Positions 34,669 to 45,492 are shown, numbered from the stretch's first letter. The stretch is DNA of 64,000 nt from JABWCE01 sp964617955 (GCA_964617955.1 CAZTXB010000008.1:1-64000); one strand, 5' to 3'. Translations and numbers: made by a program. Notes: a model not told the origin generated them from the letters alone.

Positions 34669-35937
34669 CTAAAGTACAATAACCTTTATCGTTCTTTGGT
34701 TTTTAGCGTCTGAGACTTTAATGAAATATATACCACAAGCAAGGTTAATATCTAAATCCTCAATAATTTGTTCATAACGACAAAATTCCTGACCTAATTG
34801 ATTACAAACTAATATAGTGCTAATCTCGAGCAGACCGGTAATGTGTATATTTCCACTACTTGGGTTAGGAAAAACCTTGAACTCTTCACCACATTCTTTA
34901 GGATTTGAAACATCACAAGTCTTACTAAATCTTGCGGTTGAATCTACCCAATCTCTCCATTTGCTCTCACTCCAAACTACGTCCTCTACCAAAATACATT
35001 TTAGCGAATGATTTTCTTGAACATTTATGTTAAGAAACTCATTATTGCCATTTTTCAAATTTAAATATGTAAGCTTATTGTGCCTTGCCTTAAGATTAGT
35101 AAGCTTTGAATTACTAGAAATATCTAATACATTAAGTTCATTAGAATCACAATTCAGTTCTTGTAACTTCTTAAGATTATTTAAACTCAATGATAAAATA
35201 GAGTTATTTGAACACAGCAGATTCTCAAGATTAGACGAACCTATCAAATTTAGAGATTTTAATTGATTGTAGTTACAATTCAATCTCAATAGCCCTTTTA
35301 ATTCGCCTAAGTCAATTGTATCAAAGTAGTTTGACTTAATATTTAAGTCAGTTAGGTGTTTTTTGGAGCTATCTGAAAAAATTATCTTATTTAAGATAGA
35401 GTTTGTACATTTTAAATAATACAATTTTCGATTGTTGGAAAGATCTAAGGTGCCTGATAATTTTGAATTTTCAACAAGTAAAGCTTCAATTTTATGATTA
35501 GCTGAAAGATCAATCGATGAAATATTTGAATTTGCTAACCGTAAAAATAGCAGTTTAGTGTTTGATTTTAAATCTATTGAGCTTAATCCTGAATTACTAT
35601 TTGAAGTCAAATCATCTATAAATGCAACTTCCAAACTGTCTGCAAAATTGAGATTAATAAAACTTATATCCCGAACTGAGATTTTAAGTTCCTTTATATT
35701 TCGAAATTCTTGTAGGCCAGTTAAGTCGCTTATTCCTGCTCCGAGACAATTAACCACTTTGCTTATTCGAGCCTCGGTGCTATCTATTTCTGTGTCTTTA
35801 TTGGTATTGATTTTATTATCTTCAATCAAGCATTTCTTTAAATTATTGTCAGATATAATTAGAGACTGAGCAGAACTTAAATTCAACAGAATAAATAAAC
35901 TAAAGATAATACAAATTTGCCTTTTGAAATTATTCAT
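34669..35937 (-). CDS. Leucine-rich-repeat surface protein with T9SS sorting domain
   Basis: A 422-residue protein with a signal peptide (ending L-S-S-A-Q). Residues 85-300 are about ten leucine-rich repeats of roughly 21 residues (pattern L-x-x-L-x-L-x-x-N). A cap segment reads C-I-L-V-E-D-V-V-W with S-K-W-R-D-W-V-D and F-S-K-T-C. A type A T9SS domain (V-F-P-N-P-S-S-G at about 353) completes it. T9SS should expose it on the cell surface. It is the first of three cargo genes in an AT-rich block. Confidence 0.85.
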   Translation of the reverse strand: MNNFKRQICIIFSLFILLNLSSAQSLIISDNNLKKCLIEDNKINTNKDTEIDSTEARISKVVNCLGAGISDLTGLQEFRNIKELKISVRDISFINLNFADSLEVAFIDDLTSNSNSGLSSIDLKSNTKLLFLRLANSNISSIDLSANHKIEALLVENSKLSGTLDLSNNRKLYYLKCTNSILNKIIFSDSSKKHLTDLNIKSNYFDTIDLGELKGLLRLNCNYNQLKSLNLIGSSNLENLLCSNNSILSLSLNNLKKLQELNCDSNELNVLDISSNSKLTNLKARHNKLTYLNLKNGNNEFLNINVQENHSLKCILVEDVVWSESKWRDWVDSTARFSKTCDVSNPKECGEEFKVFPNPSSGNIHITGLLEISTILVCNQLGQEFCRYEQIIEDLDINLACGIYFIKVSDAKNQRTIKVIVL

Positions 35938-36023
35938 GACTATTTTTTTTTAAAAAAAGTGATTCTATGTATAGGTAACAATTATTCAAACATAAAATTA
36001 CTTTCGCGTTATTTTATTTTTTT

Positions 36024-38906
36024 TCACCTTAAGACAGTGACTACCTGATTTATGTTATGAACCTTACGTTTGCTACTAATACCAGTAAAAGAAACCATGT
36101 AATTACCTTCTGGTAAATTTGTTGCGTTCCATCCTTTTGATGATTCGTCAAAAGTAGCAATCATTTCTCCCCATGTGTTGAATATACATACAATATAGCT
36201 ATTTATTCCATATGTTACAGGTTTAAAATAGTCATTTAACTCATCCATATTGGGTGTAAATACATTAGGGATATAAATCATTGGCAAATACGGTAAGCAT
36301 AAGACATTACTTAATGTAATCATTGAATCAGAAAAGGCTTTAATTCTGTAACACTTTTCACCTTGGGAACCAATTATTTCAGAATTGACATATTTAAAAT
36401 CCTTATAGGAATCGTTATTATGTTGTATTGATAAATCAATCCAGGAGCCTCCTCTTTCTTCTTGAATCTGATAAACGATCTTACCACCATTCATTCCAAA
36501 ATTTCTATATGTATTAAAAATAAGTGTGCTAAATTCATTATTGCCTTGAATCTTACCAGTTAAAAATAACGGCGTAGTTATTTTACATTTGCTACTTTTT
36601 GATCCACAGCTATCAATTCCTACAATTTCATAGGTATACAATTGTTGAATAGTCAAAGTATCAGTCCAAATTTGGATGTCGGCATTTGGATTTTTATCTA
36701 GGAGATGAATAAGCTTATCATTTCGATTGATTTGATACTTAAAAGCAGCTCGATTATCAAGCCAAGTCAAAACTATAGCATTTGGCTTATCCCACCCTTT
36801 TACGTCACTTATTGTGTATGTGCCTGTCCCTTTAAAAACATCTAAATAGGATGATGCTTTTATTTTAATTGTATCATCCTTGGTTAATCCAGGGGATACA
36901 TACACACGAATACTATCCTTTTGTGTTACGCAGCCACTAATACCGTGCAATCTTTGCACTATCCAATAGGTTCCTTGTTTAAATTTGTGACTAAATTGTT
37001 TTTTATTTAAAGCGAGTTCTTCCCAATTATTTGAATCATAGAAATAATATTCTTTTTTTAATGTATTAAATTGAATAGTGTCAAGAATATTTACTTCAAG
37101 AGGTGCACATCCTTTATTTATGTCAATAGTAAAGCCTGGTTTAGGTGCTGTTATTACCGTTATGTACTTGTTTTTTACCAATGTACTGTCGCAATATCCA
37201 TTGCTGTAAAACAGTGTTATTGTGTAAGCCCCTGGATAAATATAGGTATGTTCTACATTCATTTTGGCTCCTAATATGGTTTTCGTACTCCCATCTCCAA
37301 AATTCCAATCCCATTTCTGAATATTCCGAGGATTAGTGTCAATAGTATTTGTTAAATTAATAAATTCAATTGATTTGAATGCACATATAATCGAATCTCT
37401 CACCATAAAATTTGAAATAGGTCTTTCTGGAATTCGAATTTTTAGTTTGTCATAATGAATTTCAATGTAATTACTTTCCTGACTTGTCAGAACTACCTTG
37501 TATGCATAATTACCATTGATCTGAAATTGCAATTTGTCATTTGCGTTGACTAAGTCAAATTTGTTGCTTCCAGGTACAAATTCAACAAAATATTGAATGG
37601 ACGTATTTGGCAATGAGTAATCGCAATGGTCATCGAAACTGACAACCGCATGGCATGAATAGATATACTTTGGCTTGACCCGAATATAGTTATACTTCGA
37701 ATAGGCAAAGGATGCATTCCAGGCATTTAACGTAGGAAAGTGGTAATTCAAAGTTTTAGTTGTTGGAATAATATTATTGGAATTTGAAATTACATCAAAA
37801 TAAAAACCCCATACTCCATTTTTTTTTCCATCACGTAGCAATAATAACTCCCCATTTATAGTTAACTTGAGGTCGTACCCGCCCCTCTGGGCATTCTCAG
37901 TCCCCTTCCCAGCATTATTGTTTATCACATAAATGTCCTCATTTAAAAAATCAATAAGACTAAATCTTTTAACGAATGTGGAATCTGATTTTGTCTTACT
38001 CTGAAAACGTTGATAAATGAAGTAAAAATATTTGTCATTAGATGAGAACTCACCATTATGCCAACTATGCAAAGTGTAATTAGATTGATCATATAAAGCT
38101 GTATCATGGTGCCTAATTGGCTCTGAAATTAATTTCATTTTACCATTGTTTTTATTAAATTGGAAGACATTAACTGAAGCCCAATTATCTATTGGATAAA
38201 CAGGACCTCTTATAAAGTAATTAGTAAAAATAGCAAGATGGTTTCCTGAAGGGCTTCTTTTGATATTGTCATATATCTCATTGGTTCCTGCATCTTGTGC
38301 ATTATTATCAAATATCGGACTAAGTAAGCTTGGAAAAGATTGATATACAATGTTATCTGGGATATTACTTTCACTAAATAAATACGAAGTAAAAGTTGAA
38401 CTTGCTGTTCTAACCACTAGCCACCCACGCCCAGCTGTGTCTTGAATAGTTTGTAAACCAAATGTGTTTTTATTCAGAAATGGCTGCCTGAATTCTGAAG
38501 CCTTTACGTATAATTTTTCATCTCTTAATCGCAAGACTGTTATTCTTAAGGATCTAAAAGGTTTGCCTTTAATGTATTCTTCCAAAACATCTTCAAAAAC
38601 CAGTGTAATGGAATCATTTAGTTCCAATTCTGCAGATTTTACAGAGGTTAGTACATCTCCTTTACAAACGTTCTTCCCGCCAGCATCCATTATCCTTCCT
38701 AATACATTGTATTTTAGTTCTCCACTATAATTAGATTTTGTATAACCATAGCCTTGGTCTACAACATTCTTTGAATAATACTTCAGTTTGAAATTTGAAT
38801 CAAAATATATACCTTCTCCAGTTGCTGTTATGGCACAATAGTTGCCAGTTTGTCCCATCAAAGACAAAGAGAAGACTAAAAATATGGTAGTTAAGTGCGA
38901 TCTCAT
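36024..38906 (-). CDS. PKD-domain surface protein with gliding-motility-type C-terminal domain
   Basis: A 960-residue secreted protein: signal peptide (ending L-M-G-Q), an N-terminal repeat region that reads like WD40/propeller strands (about 200-400), a PKD domain near 535-590 (W-D-W-N-F-G-D-G-S and H-T-Y-I-Y-P-G-A-Y), and a type B T9SS C-terminal domain from about 870 (I-P-N-V-F-T-P-N and F-N-T-W-G-E). Type B domains mark T9SS cargo, often adhesins. It is the only type B cargo in the window. It ends 86 bp upstream of the LRR gene. Confidence 0.85.
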   Translation of the reverse strand: MRSHLTTIFLVFSLSLMGQTGNYCAITATGEGIYFDSNFKLKYYSKNVVDQGYGYTKSNYSGELKYNVLGRIMDAGGKNVCKGDVLTSVKSAELELNDSITLVFEDVLEEYIKGKPFRSLRITVLRLRDEKLYVKASEFRQPFLNKNTFGLQTIQDTAGRGWLVVRTASSTFTSYLFSESNIPDNIVYQSFPSLLSPIFDNNAQDAGTNEIYDNIKRSPSGNHLAIFTNYFIRGPVYPIDNWASVNVFQFNKNNGKMKLISEPIRHHDTALYDQSNYTLHSWHNGEFSSNDKYFYFIYQRFQSKTKSDSTFVKRFSLIDFLNEDIYVINNNAGKGTENAQRGGYDLKLTINGELLLLRDGKKNGVWGFYFDVISNSNNIIPTTKTLNYHFPTLNAWNASFAYSKYNYIRVKPKYIYSCHAVVSFDDHCDYSLPNTSIQYFVEFVPGSNKFDLVNANDKLQFQINGNYAYKVVLTSQESNYIEIHYDKLKIRIPERPISNFMVRDSIICAFKSIEFINLTNTIDTNPRNIQKWDWNFGDGSTKTILGAKMNVEHTYIYPGAYTITLFYSNGYCDSTLVKNKYITVITAPKPGFTIDINKGCAPLEVNILDTIQFNTLKKEYYFYDSNNWEELALNKKQFSHKFKQGTYWIVQRLHGISGCVTQKDSIRVYVSPGLTKDDTIKIKASSYLDVFKGTGTYTISDVKGWDKPNAIVLTWLDNRAAFKYQINRNDKLIHLLDKNPNADIQIWTDTLTIQQLYTYEIVGIDSCGSKSSKCKITTPLFLTGKIQGNNEFSTLIFNTYRNFGMNGGKIVYQIQEERGGSWIDLSIQHNNDSYKDFKYVNSEIIGSQGEKCYRIKAFSDSMITLSNVLCLPYLPMIYIPNVFTPNMDELNDYFKPVTYGINSYIVCIFNTWGEMIATFDESSKGWNATNLPEGNYMVSFTGISSKRKVHNINQVVTVLR

Positions 38907-38915
38907 AACTTAGAC

Positions 38916-40970
38916 TTATCTGGCAATAATAATTTTACTTGTGATAATAGTATTGTTTATTTCGGTTTTTACAAAATAGAAACCACTTGGAAGATCAGAA
39001 ACGTCAATTTTTGTAGTTGCACCCTCTATTTTTATCCGCTTCACAACAGACCCTGCCAGGCTAATTATTATCAACTCACTTTTGGAAGCAGGAATACCTG
39101 AAGCAACTGAAAAATCAAATGAAGAACTTGTAGGATTTGGGTAAATAATTATTTGATCATCCAAAACCGGCTCCACACCATTAATTCCATCGTAAAGATT
39201 ATTTCGAATTTGGTCTAATTCAGCACATTTTATTTCACACAAACCTTCTTCACCCGTATTAATAAATGAGAATCTTGTAGCATCATTTACAGGACTAACA
39301 GAACCTGGTGCATTTTTTCGATATAGCAAATGATCCACTGGCATCGTAAGATTTTCAATTTTATAAGTAGCGTTTGATGAGTATACATTTCCTGCGGCTT
39401 TATTGTTGGAAAAAGGATTTACATGTGGGCCAGTTCCGCTATAACTAACGTCTTTATCATAATTTTTAAATGTGTTACAAGTCCATTCGAAATTTCGTAG
39501 CTTGCCATTTGCTTTGATACCGAAACTTGCAGGAGTTAGATTATTTATATCCCCATCAAGAGTATTCCATCGTATCAGCACTTTACGTGCTAAGCTTTGT
39601 GCATTTCCTCCAACATTACTAATCAATATGCTTGAATGGCGTTGTCCGAACTCTGAAGAAACAGGTTCTGAATAAAAATCATTGTGATAAATAATAACTT
39701 CAGCAGAGTTCTTTAATTCTATTTGCCTCATATCTATTCCATCAAATGCCACAAGATTAAAACTTTGCTTAACAAAAAAATCCTCAGATCCAAATTGATT
39801 ATCATGAATATCGGCTTCAAGGACTTCAACGCTAATATCCTTAAAATTACCTTTGAACCAAGTATTGCTCACTGAAATCCTAGCAGCCTTTGGGTCAGTT
39901 GTTGTCCAATCGTCATTATAAATACCAAATGATACATTAAAAATTTGGCTTTCAAATATACTCCCAGTTTGTCCATCAACTTTTTGGGTAGCACAGGCAT
40001 GCGGGGTATTGGGATCCTTATAAAATATATTGCCGGCTTCTCCCACAATTACACTACTTGGTCCTCTATAATATACAGTGCCTCCTGTGAAATATTGTAA
40101 TCGCTCACCAAGAGCAATTCCTCCACCTCTTCCTTCCTTATTATCCGTTTTACTATTATTAATGTTATAAATTCTACATCCACCGAAAAATATATCTTTT
40201 GAATTAATTAAAGAAACGACATTAAAATTCAGAGGACTAAGTGTTACTAATGCAAGATCTTTACCAAAGGTATGAAAATCGACATTGTTTAATCTGATTG
40301 CAGATGGGGATTGTACTGCATTTTCAATTCTTAGTGCTAAAAATTCATGTTCAATTATAGGTCCATTATTGCCAGTCATGGCCTCAAAAGCCTCCACTAT
40401 ACCTCCATCAAAAGAAACAATATCTCCCATAATTCGACAACCAGAACCCAAAGAAATTCTTCCATGAATAGGATTTAGAACGCCATAAAATGCCTGCTTG
40501 TCATTTAGAAATGTTTTATCAGGTTAGGTAATAAAATGTTTTTTGGTAATATCTCCCCTGACTATTAACGTAAGATCCCTAAATGAGCCTGATAAATTTA
40601 AAATAGCATGAACTTCCATTATTCCTCCTGAAAGAGTATTGTCACCTACTTCGACACTCAAATTTAAAAAATCTGCATCAAATGAGATATCTTCATCAAT
40701 ATTTAGATGGCCACCTTTTTGCACTATAATTCCACTTGACTTAGCAACGTTTTTTTGGGTCGAGGTCAATGTGCTAAAAAAAACAACTCCATTGGTTTTT
40801 GGGGAGGAATTTGCATTTATTACTAATTGACCAAATGATTGCTTAGGAATTGCAAAAATCATAAAATTCAATATTAGTATTATATTAAATATTTGGGAGT
40901 TTGGTTTGTAAATAAGACGTTTAATGAAATAGAATGTTACTATGGCATGAAAATTAAGATCGGTTTTCAT
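38916..40970 (-). pseudogene. T9SS cargo gene split by an in-frame stop
   Basis: One reading frame of 685 codons is interrupted by a single TAA at 40524-40526. The 5' part (148 residues) supplies the signal peptide (ending S-F-G-Q). The 3' part lacks a signal but ends in a type A T9SS domain (I-Y-P-N-P-T-S-S-S, final K-I-I-I-A-R). The sequence between the stop and the first alternative start (TTG at 40451) is open and coding-like (P-D-K-T-F-L-N-D-K-Q-A-F-Y-G-V-L), so the halves were one protein. The Asn/Ile/Val-rich body looks like a right-handed beta helix. Readthrough or sequencing error are the alternatives to decay. Confidence 0.8.
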
Positions 40971-41218
40971 AAGTTATATAATTATTTTTTTGTAATAATA
41001 AATTGAAAATTTCTTCTTTGCAAGGAAATTTTTGTAAAAAAATCAGTTTTCAACTTGCTCCAAAGGCAGTTTTCACAAGCAATACTTCCTTACAAATCGC
41101 AAGAGCAATAATATGGATATCACTCATTTTAATCAATTCCTGTCGCGACAATGCCTGTGAAGTCCTATGTAAGGAGACTCGGAAAAAGAAGCAAGGTCCC
41201 TTCACTCCCAAAAGTAAA

Positions 41219-42799
41219 TTACATGGCGCCTATCTCCTTTAAATACCCCTGGTATTCGTCCATCAAGGTATTGTAAAGCATTTCACTGACGTAACGCGCA
41301 CCCTCTGTGCTAAAATGTGTATAATCTTTGGCAGCCAATTTATTGCTCACCCAGCTGCTCATGCTATTTTCACCTCCCATGGCGGTATACAAATCCCAGA
41401 AGGCACATCCATTATCAAAGGCCGCTTTGCGCATGGCATCGCGTATGAGCGGGATATTGGGATACGACTCGAAACCATCGGCTGTTTTGCGACTCATGTC
41501 GGAAGGGCCGATAATTAAAATGGATACATCAGGTGCTGCAGCTTTAATGGCAGCCAATTGCTTTGAAAACATACTGCTGTACCAACTGTAATCGCTTCTC
41601 GGGCTGGGAACTAAATTGATGCCATATTGCAAGACAATGAGTTTTACATTGAGTTGCTGGTACAATGCGCTTAACATGTTTCGGTTGATGCCCTCAAAAC
41701 CAAGAGCAGAACTCCCCCGCATTGGAAAATTATCGACGGCAATACCGGTGGTTCCATCGAGGGCTACTCCAAATAAATAGGGACTTTTGCCTCCAAAATT
41801 TAATTGCACCCCTGTGGTAACTTCATCCAGATTATAGGTTTTAGTGCCTACCGGTGAGGCAGGCAAAAATTCGTTGATTTCGTTTTTGTCAATAACTTTT
41901 AACTTCAAGTTAAACGGCTCATCGGCCGAATACATCAGCGTGAGTTTTTCGTAACGCCTCACCCTCGGATAGCTCGCCTTGGCATTTAAAAATTTAAGCC
42001 AGGCCCCGTTCGTAATTTTTGGAGGAATCACAATATTGGTGATACTGTCGTAATAAAAACGCGTCGAATCTGCTTCCTCTATAAATCCCCCATCGGCTGT
42101 TTCTACTTTTTTGGTGTAGAATTTTTTGATGTATTCTTTGGTCTCGGTCTGTTCCGACTTTCCATACCCATATCGGTAGGAAGAGGCCCCTATCCCATAA
42201 AGACCTTGGGCTGCTTTAGGTGTTTTTCCGTAAATGGCGTACTTCACCCAATTGATGCTCTCACTTTGCCTAATCGAAATCCTTGAATTGGAAATGTCGA
42301 TGGGCAATACGATACCCGGCCCCCAACCTCCAAACCTAAGTTGTAATCTGTTTCTCAAATAATCGCTGATTCGATCGCCCTCGAGTTGGGAATCGCCATA
42401 GTGCAATATCCTTATGTGAGTGCTTTGTTTTTCCAACGTGGCTAAGGCAGTAAAAAAAGCCGACAAGGCTTTTCTGGTATTGTCGGGATATTGAATTTGT
42501 TTATTCTCAGGTACGACTATCTTTTCTTTTTTTAGCCTGGCCAAAGCCAAACTGTCCAAAGCCACCATATTGGTATCGATGGTTTTAATATTGGCGATTA
42601 CGACCTTGGCATCTACCGTTACTTTTTCTTCTTTCTCAAAAAGTTTTTTAAGGGGTACAAAGCTGAGCGCATATTTTCCGTTACCTATTTTTCCTGAAGG
42701 AAAAATAACCACAACAGCGGACAGGAGCAAGTTGAGGAGTATCAAAGCACCGAAAATCTGAATCGGTGTGATTTTAGATTCCATATTAAGCTTCCCCAT
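41219..42799 (-). CDS. Membrane-anchored SGNH/GDSL hydrolase
   Basis: A 526-residue protein with an N-terminal transmembrane anchor (about residues 15-34) and a large SGNH-type periplasmic domain. Block I reads L-H-Y-G-D-S-Q-L-E-G-D (about 133-143) and the catalytic Asp-His pair is D-Y-T-H-F-S-T-E-G near 498. The long insertion between is family-typical for envelope esterases acting on acylated polysaccharides or peptidoglycan. It is 5 bp downstream of the degenerate transglycosylase gene, which points to a cell-wall substrate. An alternative ATG lies at 42784. Confidence 0.82.
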   Translation of the reverse strand: MGKLNMESKITPIQIFGALILLNLLLSAVVVIFPSGKIGNGKYALSFVPLKKLFEKEEKVTVDAKVVIANIKTIDTNMVALDSLALARLKKEKIVVPENKQIQYPDNTRKALSAFFTALATLEKQSTHIRILHYGDSQLEGDRISDYLRNRLQLRFGGWGPGIVLPIDISNSRISIRQSESINWVKYAIYGKTPKAAQGLYGIGASSYRYGYGKSEQTETKEYIKKFYTKKVETADGGFIEEADSTRFYYDSITNIVIPPKITNGAWLKFLNAKASYPRVRRYEKLTLMYSADEPFNLKLKVIDKNEINEFLPASPVGTKTYNLDEVTTGVQLNFGGKSPYLFGVALDGTTGIAVDNFPMRGSSALGFEGINRNMLSALYQQLNVKLIVLQYGINLVPSPRSDYSWYSSMFSKQLAAIKAAAPDVSILIIGPSDMSRKTADGFESYPNIPLIRDAMRKAAFDNGCAFWDLYTAMGGENSMSSWVSNKLAAKDYTHFSTEGARYVSEMLYNTLMDEYQGYLKEIGAM

Positions 42800-42804
42800 G
42801 CCTC

Positions 42805-44034
42805 TTACTTAATTTTCTTGTAATAGCTTAGTTTGGATTTAGGGACATAGATTTTTAATTTTTGTCCCGGGCGAATAAGGTTCGATTTGAGTTTATTCCA
42901 TTTTTTAATTTCTACAATGGTGCAATCGTACTTATCGGCAATTCTTCCAAGCCCATCGCCTTTTTTTACGGTGTAGGTGAGCAAAGCCTCCCCTTTTTGC
43001 GTACTTTCAATTTTTGGCTTTGGTTTGGGTTCAGGTTCCCTTTCCACCTCAATAATGGCTGAGTCGCCGGCAGATATACTGTCAATGGGTGGTTTTGTTC
43101 GCCCATCGGGTAGGGTCACCAAACCTGGCTCCTTGTCTTTAAAAACATAAAGTGAATCTTCCATTTGCTTGAAAAGTGTCAGTTTACCGGTAGGAATGTT
43201 TAGATAATAATGTTTAGGAGTATAGGGGATGATGTATTTTTTAAAAATGGGGTTGTAATCCATTAATAATTCTTTCTCTATCCCAACCACCTTTTCAATT
43301 TGCTCAAAACTTGTCCAATTTCTAACCGCTACCGTATCTGTTTGTATGGGTTTAAAGGCAATGGCCGAAAGACGATGCTCCCTGAAATAGCTAAAAAGGT
43401 AAAAACTCGCAACAAAGCGAGGCACCGTTTTTTGAAATTCTTCGGGCAAATAATTATGGATTTTCCAGTATTCCAAATTTCCACCACTTTGCCTGATGGC
43501 TTTGTTTACCTCCAGGCTCGATGAATAGAATGCAGCAATGGTAAGATTCCAGTCTTCATAAATTTTATACAAATCTTCAAAATACTTCGAAGCCGCTTCG
43601 GTCGATTTCAGCGGATCTCTCCTTTCGTCGATGTAGGAGTTTATTTTCAATCCATACGTTTTGGCCACATGGTACTTGAGTTGCCAAATCCCTGACCCCC
43701 CTTCATCCGACACCTTTCTCGACTCCAGACTGCTTAGCGCCACAGCCACAAACTTGAGCTCACCGGGCATTCGGTTCTTTTTCAAAATCTTTTCCACCTC
43801 CGGCAATAAAAACAAGCCCTTGCTTAACAAGGTATTGGTTTTAGCAGATTCGTTTTTTAAAAATTCATTTAAATGGAGTTGTACATATTGGTTATATTCA
43901 ATTGGGATGGCACTTTTTATTTTCGTCAACCGCCGCGCTATCGAATCATAGTCATCGAGGTGGCCGGCTATGGCTGAGTTTATAAAAATTCCCGTTGAGA
44001 AAAGCAAGGTGAATATTAAGTATCTTAATTTCAA
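42805..44034 (-). CDS. Degenerate lytic-transglycosylase-like protein with LysM
   Basis: A 409-residue paralogue of the enzyme at 17393-18646: signal peptide (ending A-I-A-G), SLT-like domain (about 75-215), linker with a Pro/Lys/Glu stretch, and LysM (about 352-396, T-Y-T-V-K-K-G-D to G-Q-K-L-K). The conserved G-x-W-Q motif remains, but the position of catalytic Glu147 is Leu100 (K-F-V-A-V-A-L), and the S-Y-N-x-G-x-G motif is replaced by A-F-Y-S-S-S-L. It is therefore probably a glycan-binding pseudoenzyme. It lies between gatA (11 bp) and the SGNH hydrolase (5 bp). Confidence 0.85.
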   Translation of the reverse strand: MKLRYLIFTLLFSTGIFINSAIAGHLDDYDSIARRLTKIKSAIPIEYNQYVQLHLNEFLKNESAKTNTLLSKGLFLLPEVEKILKKNRMPGELKFVAVALSSLESRKVSDEGGSGIWQLKYHVAKTYGLKINSYIDERRDPLKSTEAASKYFEDLYKIYEDWNLTIAAFYSSSLEVNKAIRQSGGNLEYWKIHNYLPEEFQKTVPRFVASFYLFSYFREHRLSAIAFKPIQTDTVAVRNWTSFEQIEKVVGIEKELLMDYNPIFKKYIIPYTPKHYYLNIPTGKLTLFKQMEDSLYVFKDKEPGLVTLPDGRTKPPIDSISAGDSAIIEVEREPEPKPKPKIESTQKGEALLTYTVKKGDGLGRIADKYDCTIVEIKKWNKLKSNLIRPGQKLKIYVPKSKLSYYKKIK

Positions 44035-44045
44035 AGCAGTTGGTT

Positions 44046-45485
44046 TTAGTATGTAGTGATGATTTGCTTGTCGAGGTAGTTTGCAAAATTGAGCATGGCT
44101 TTTTCGCGGTATAAATCGGCCATAACCTGAACGCCAATAGGCATGCCATTATTGTCTTCTCCGATGGGCACAGTGATGGCCGGATTACCTGCCAACGGGG
44201 CCTGAACGGTAAAAATATCAGCCAAATACATCGCAATTGGGTCGCCAATCTTTCCGCCTAACTCAAAAGCCGTGGTCGGGGTCGTGGGATTCATCACGAA
44301 ATCAAATTTTGAAAACAAGTCTTTGGTTTGGTTGGCTATTTCCCTTCTCACTTTCTGCGCTTTTGAATAATAGGCCTCGTAATAATCGGAACTCAATACA
44401 AAGGTTCCGGCCATGATGCGTCTTTTGACTTCTTCACCAAAGCCTTCACTTCGTGATTTTTTGTAGGTTGACTCCAAATCATGGCTGTTTTTACTGCGAT
44501 AGCCATAAAGCACTCCGGAATAGCGGCTTAAATTGGAAGAGGCTTCAGCTGTTGTAATGACGTAATAACAAGGCACTAAATATTCGAGTAAATCGAAATT
44601 GACTTCCTCTACCGTATGGCCCTTTTCACGCAGGGTGTTCATCACCTGAAGGGTCTTTTCTCTGACCTCAGGTTGCACCCCACTGGCATTCACATAATTG
44701 CCGAGCAAGGCTATTTTATATTTTTTATCTTCTCCTTCAAAGTGGGAGTAATTCTCCACTTCCTTGTTTGAGGCCGTTGCGTCCTTGCCATCATCTCCCG
44801 AGATAATCTCCATGAGCAAGGCCATATCTTCAATGGTGGAGGTGATTGGACCAATCTGATCGAAGGAGGAAGCATAGGACAAAAGTCCATAGCGGCTTAC
44901 CCTGCCATAGGTTGGTTTAATCCCAAAATTACCGGTAAAAGCAGCGGGCTGTCGCACAGAGCCTCCCGTGTCGGAACCCAGGGCAGCCGTACATAAATTG
45001 GCCTGAACTGCAACAGCAGCGCCACCTGAAGAACCCCCTGAAACTTTGGTATGGTCTTTCGCATTAAGCACCGGACCATAAGCCGAATTTTCATTGGAAG
45101 CGCCCATGGCAAATTCATCGCAATTTAACCTTCCAATGATGATGGCATCCTCAGCCAATAACCTTTCAACCACCGTAGCTGAATAGAGGGTTTTAAACCC
45201 CTCTAGAATTTTGCTTGAAGCCGAAACATGGTGGTTTTGGTAGCAAATATTGTCCTTAAGGCCAATAACCATTCCAGCTAGTTTTCCGGTTTTTTGCCCG
45301 CTGGCTATTCTTTGGTCGAGTGCCGTGGCTGAGGCAAGTGCCTCCTCCTCATATACCTCAAGAAAGGCATTGAGATGCTTGTTTTTTTTAATATTGTCGA
45401 GATAATATCCCGTTAACTCCAAGCATGTCAGCGATCTGTCGACCAGAGATGGTTGAATGTTATTAAATCCTCTAGGGTAAGTCAC
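44046..45485 (-). CDS. gatA: Asp/Glu-tRNA amidotransferase subunit A
   Basis: The amidase subunit of GatCAB, which produces ammonia from glutamine to convert Glu-tRNA(Gln) or Asp-tRNA(Asn). The Ser-cisSer-Lys triad is complete: Lys77 (G-L-K-D-N), Ser152 (S-G-G-S-S-G-G) and Ser176 (G-S-D-T-G-G-S). The length of 479 is normal. It is 7 bp downstream of tatA and part of a four-gene operon with cell-wall genes. gatB is 7 kb away and gatC is not in the window. Confidence 0.96.
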   Translation of the reverse strand: MTYPRGFNNIQPSLVDRSLTCLELTGYYLDNIKKNKHLNAFLEVYEEEALASATALDQRIASGQKTGKLAGMVIGLKDNICYQNHHVSASSKILEGFKTLYSATVVERLLAEDAIIIGRLNCDEFAMGASNENSAYGPVLNAKDHTKVSGGSSGGAAVAVQANLCTAALGSDTGGSVRQPAAFTGNFGIKPTYGRVSRYGLLSYASSFDQIGPITSTIEDMALLMEIISGDDGKDATASNKEVENYSHFEGEDKKYKIALLGNYVNASGVQPEVREKTLQVMNTLREKGHTVEEVNFDLLEYLVPCYYVITTAEASSNLSRYSGVLYGYRSKNSHDLESTYKKSRSEGFGEEVKRRIMAGTFVLSSDYYEAYYSKAQKVRREIANQTKDLFSKFDFVMNPTTPTTAFELGGKIGDPIAMYLADIFTVQAPLAGNPAITVPIGEDNNGMPIGVQVMADLYREKAMLNFANYLDKQIITTY

Positions 45486-45492
45486 AAAAGAA

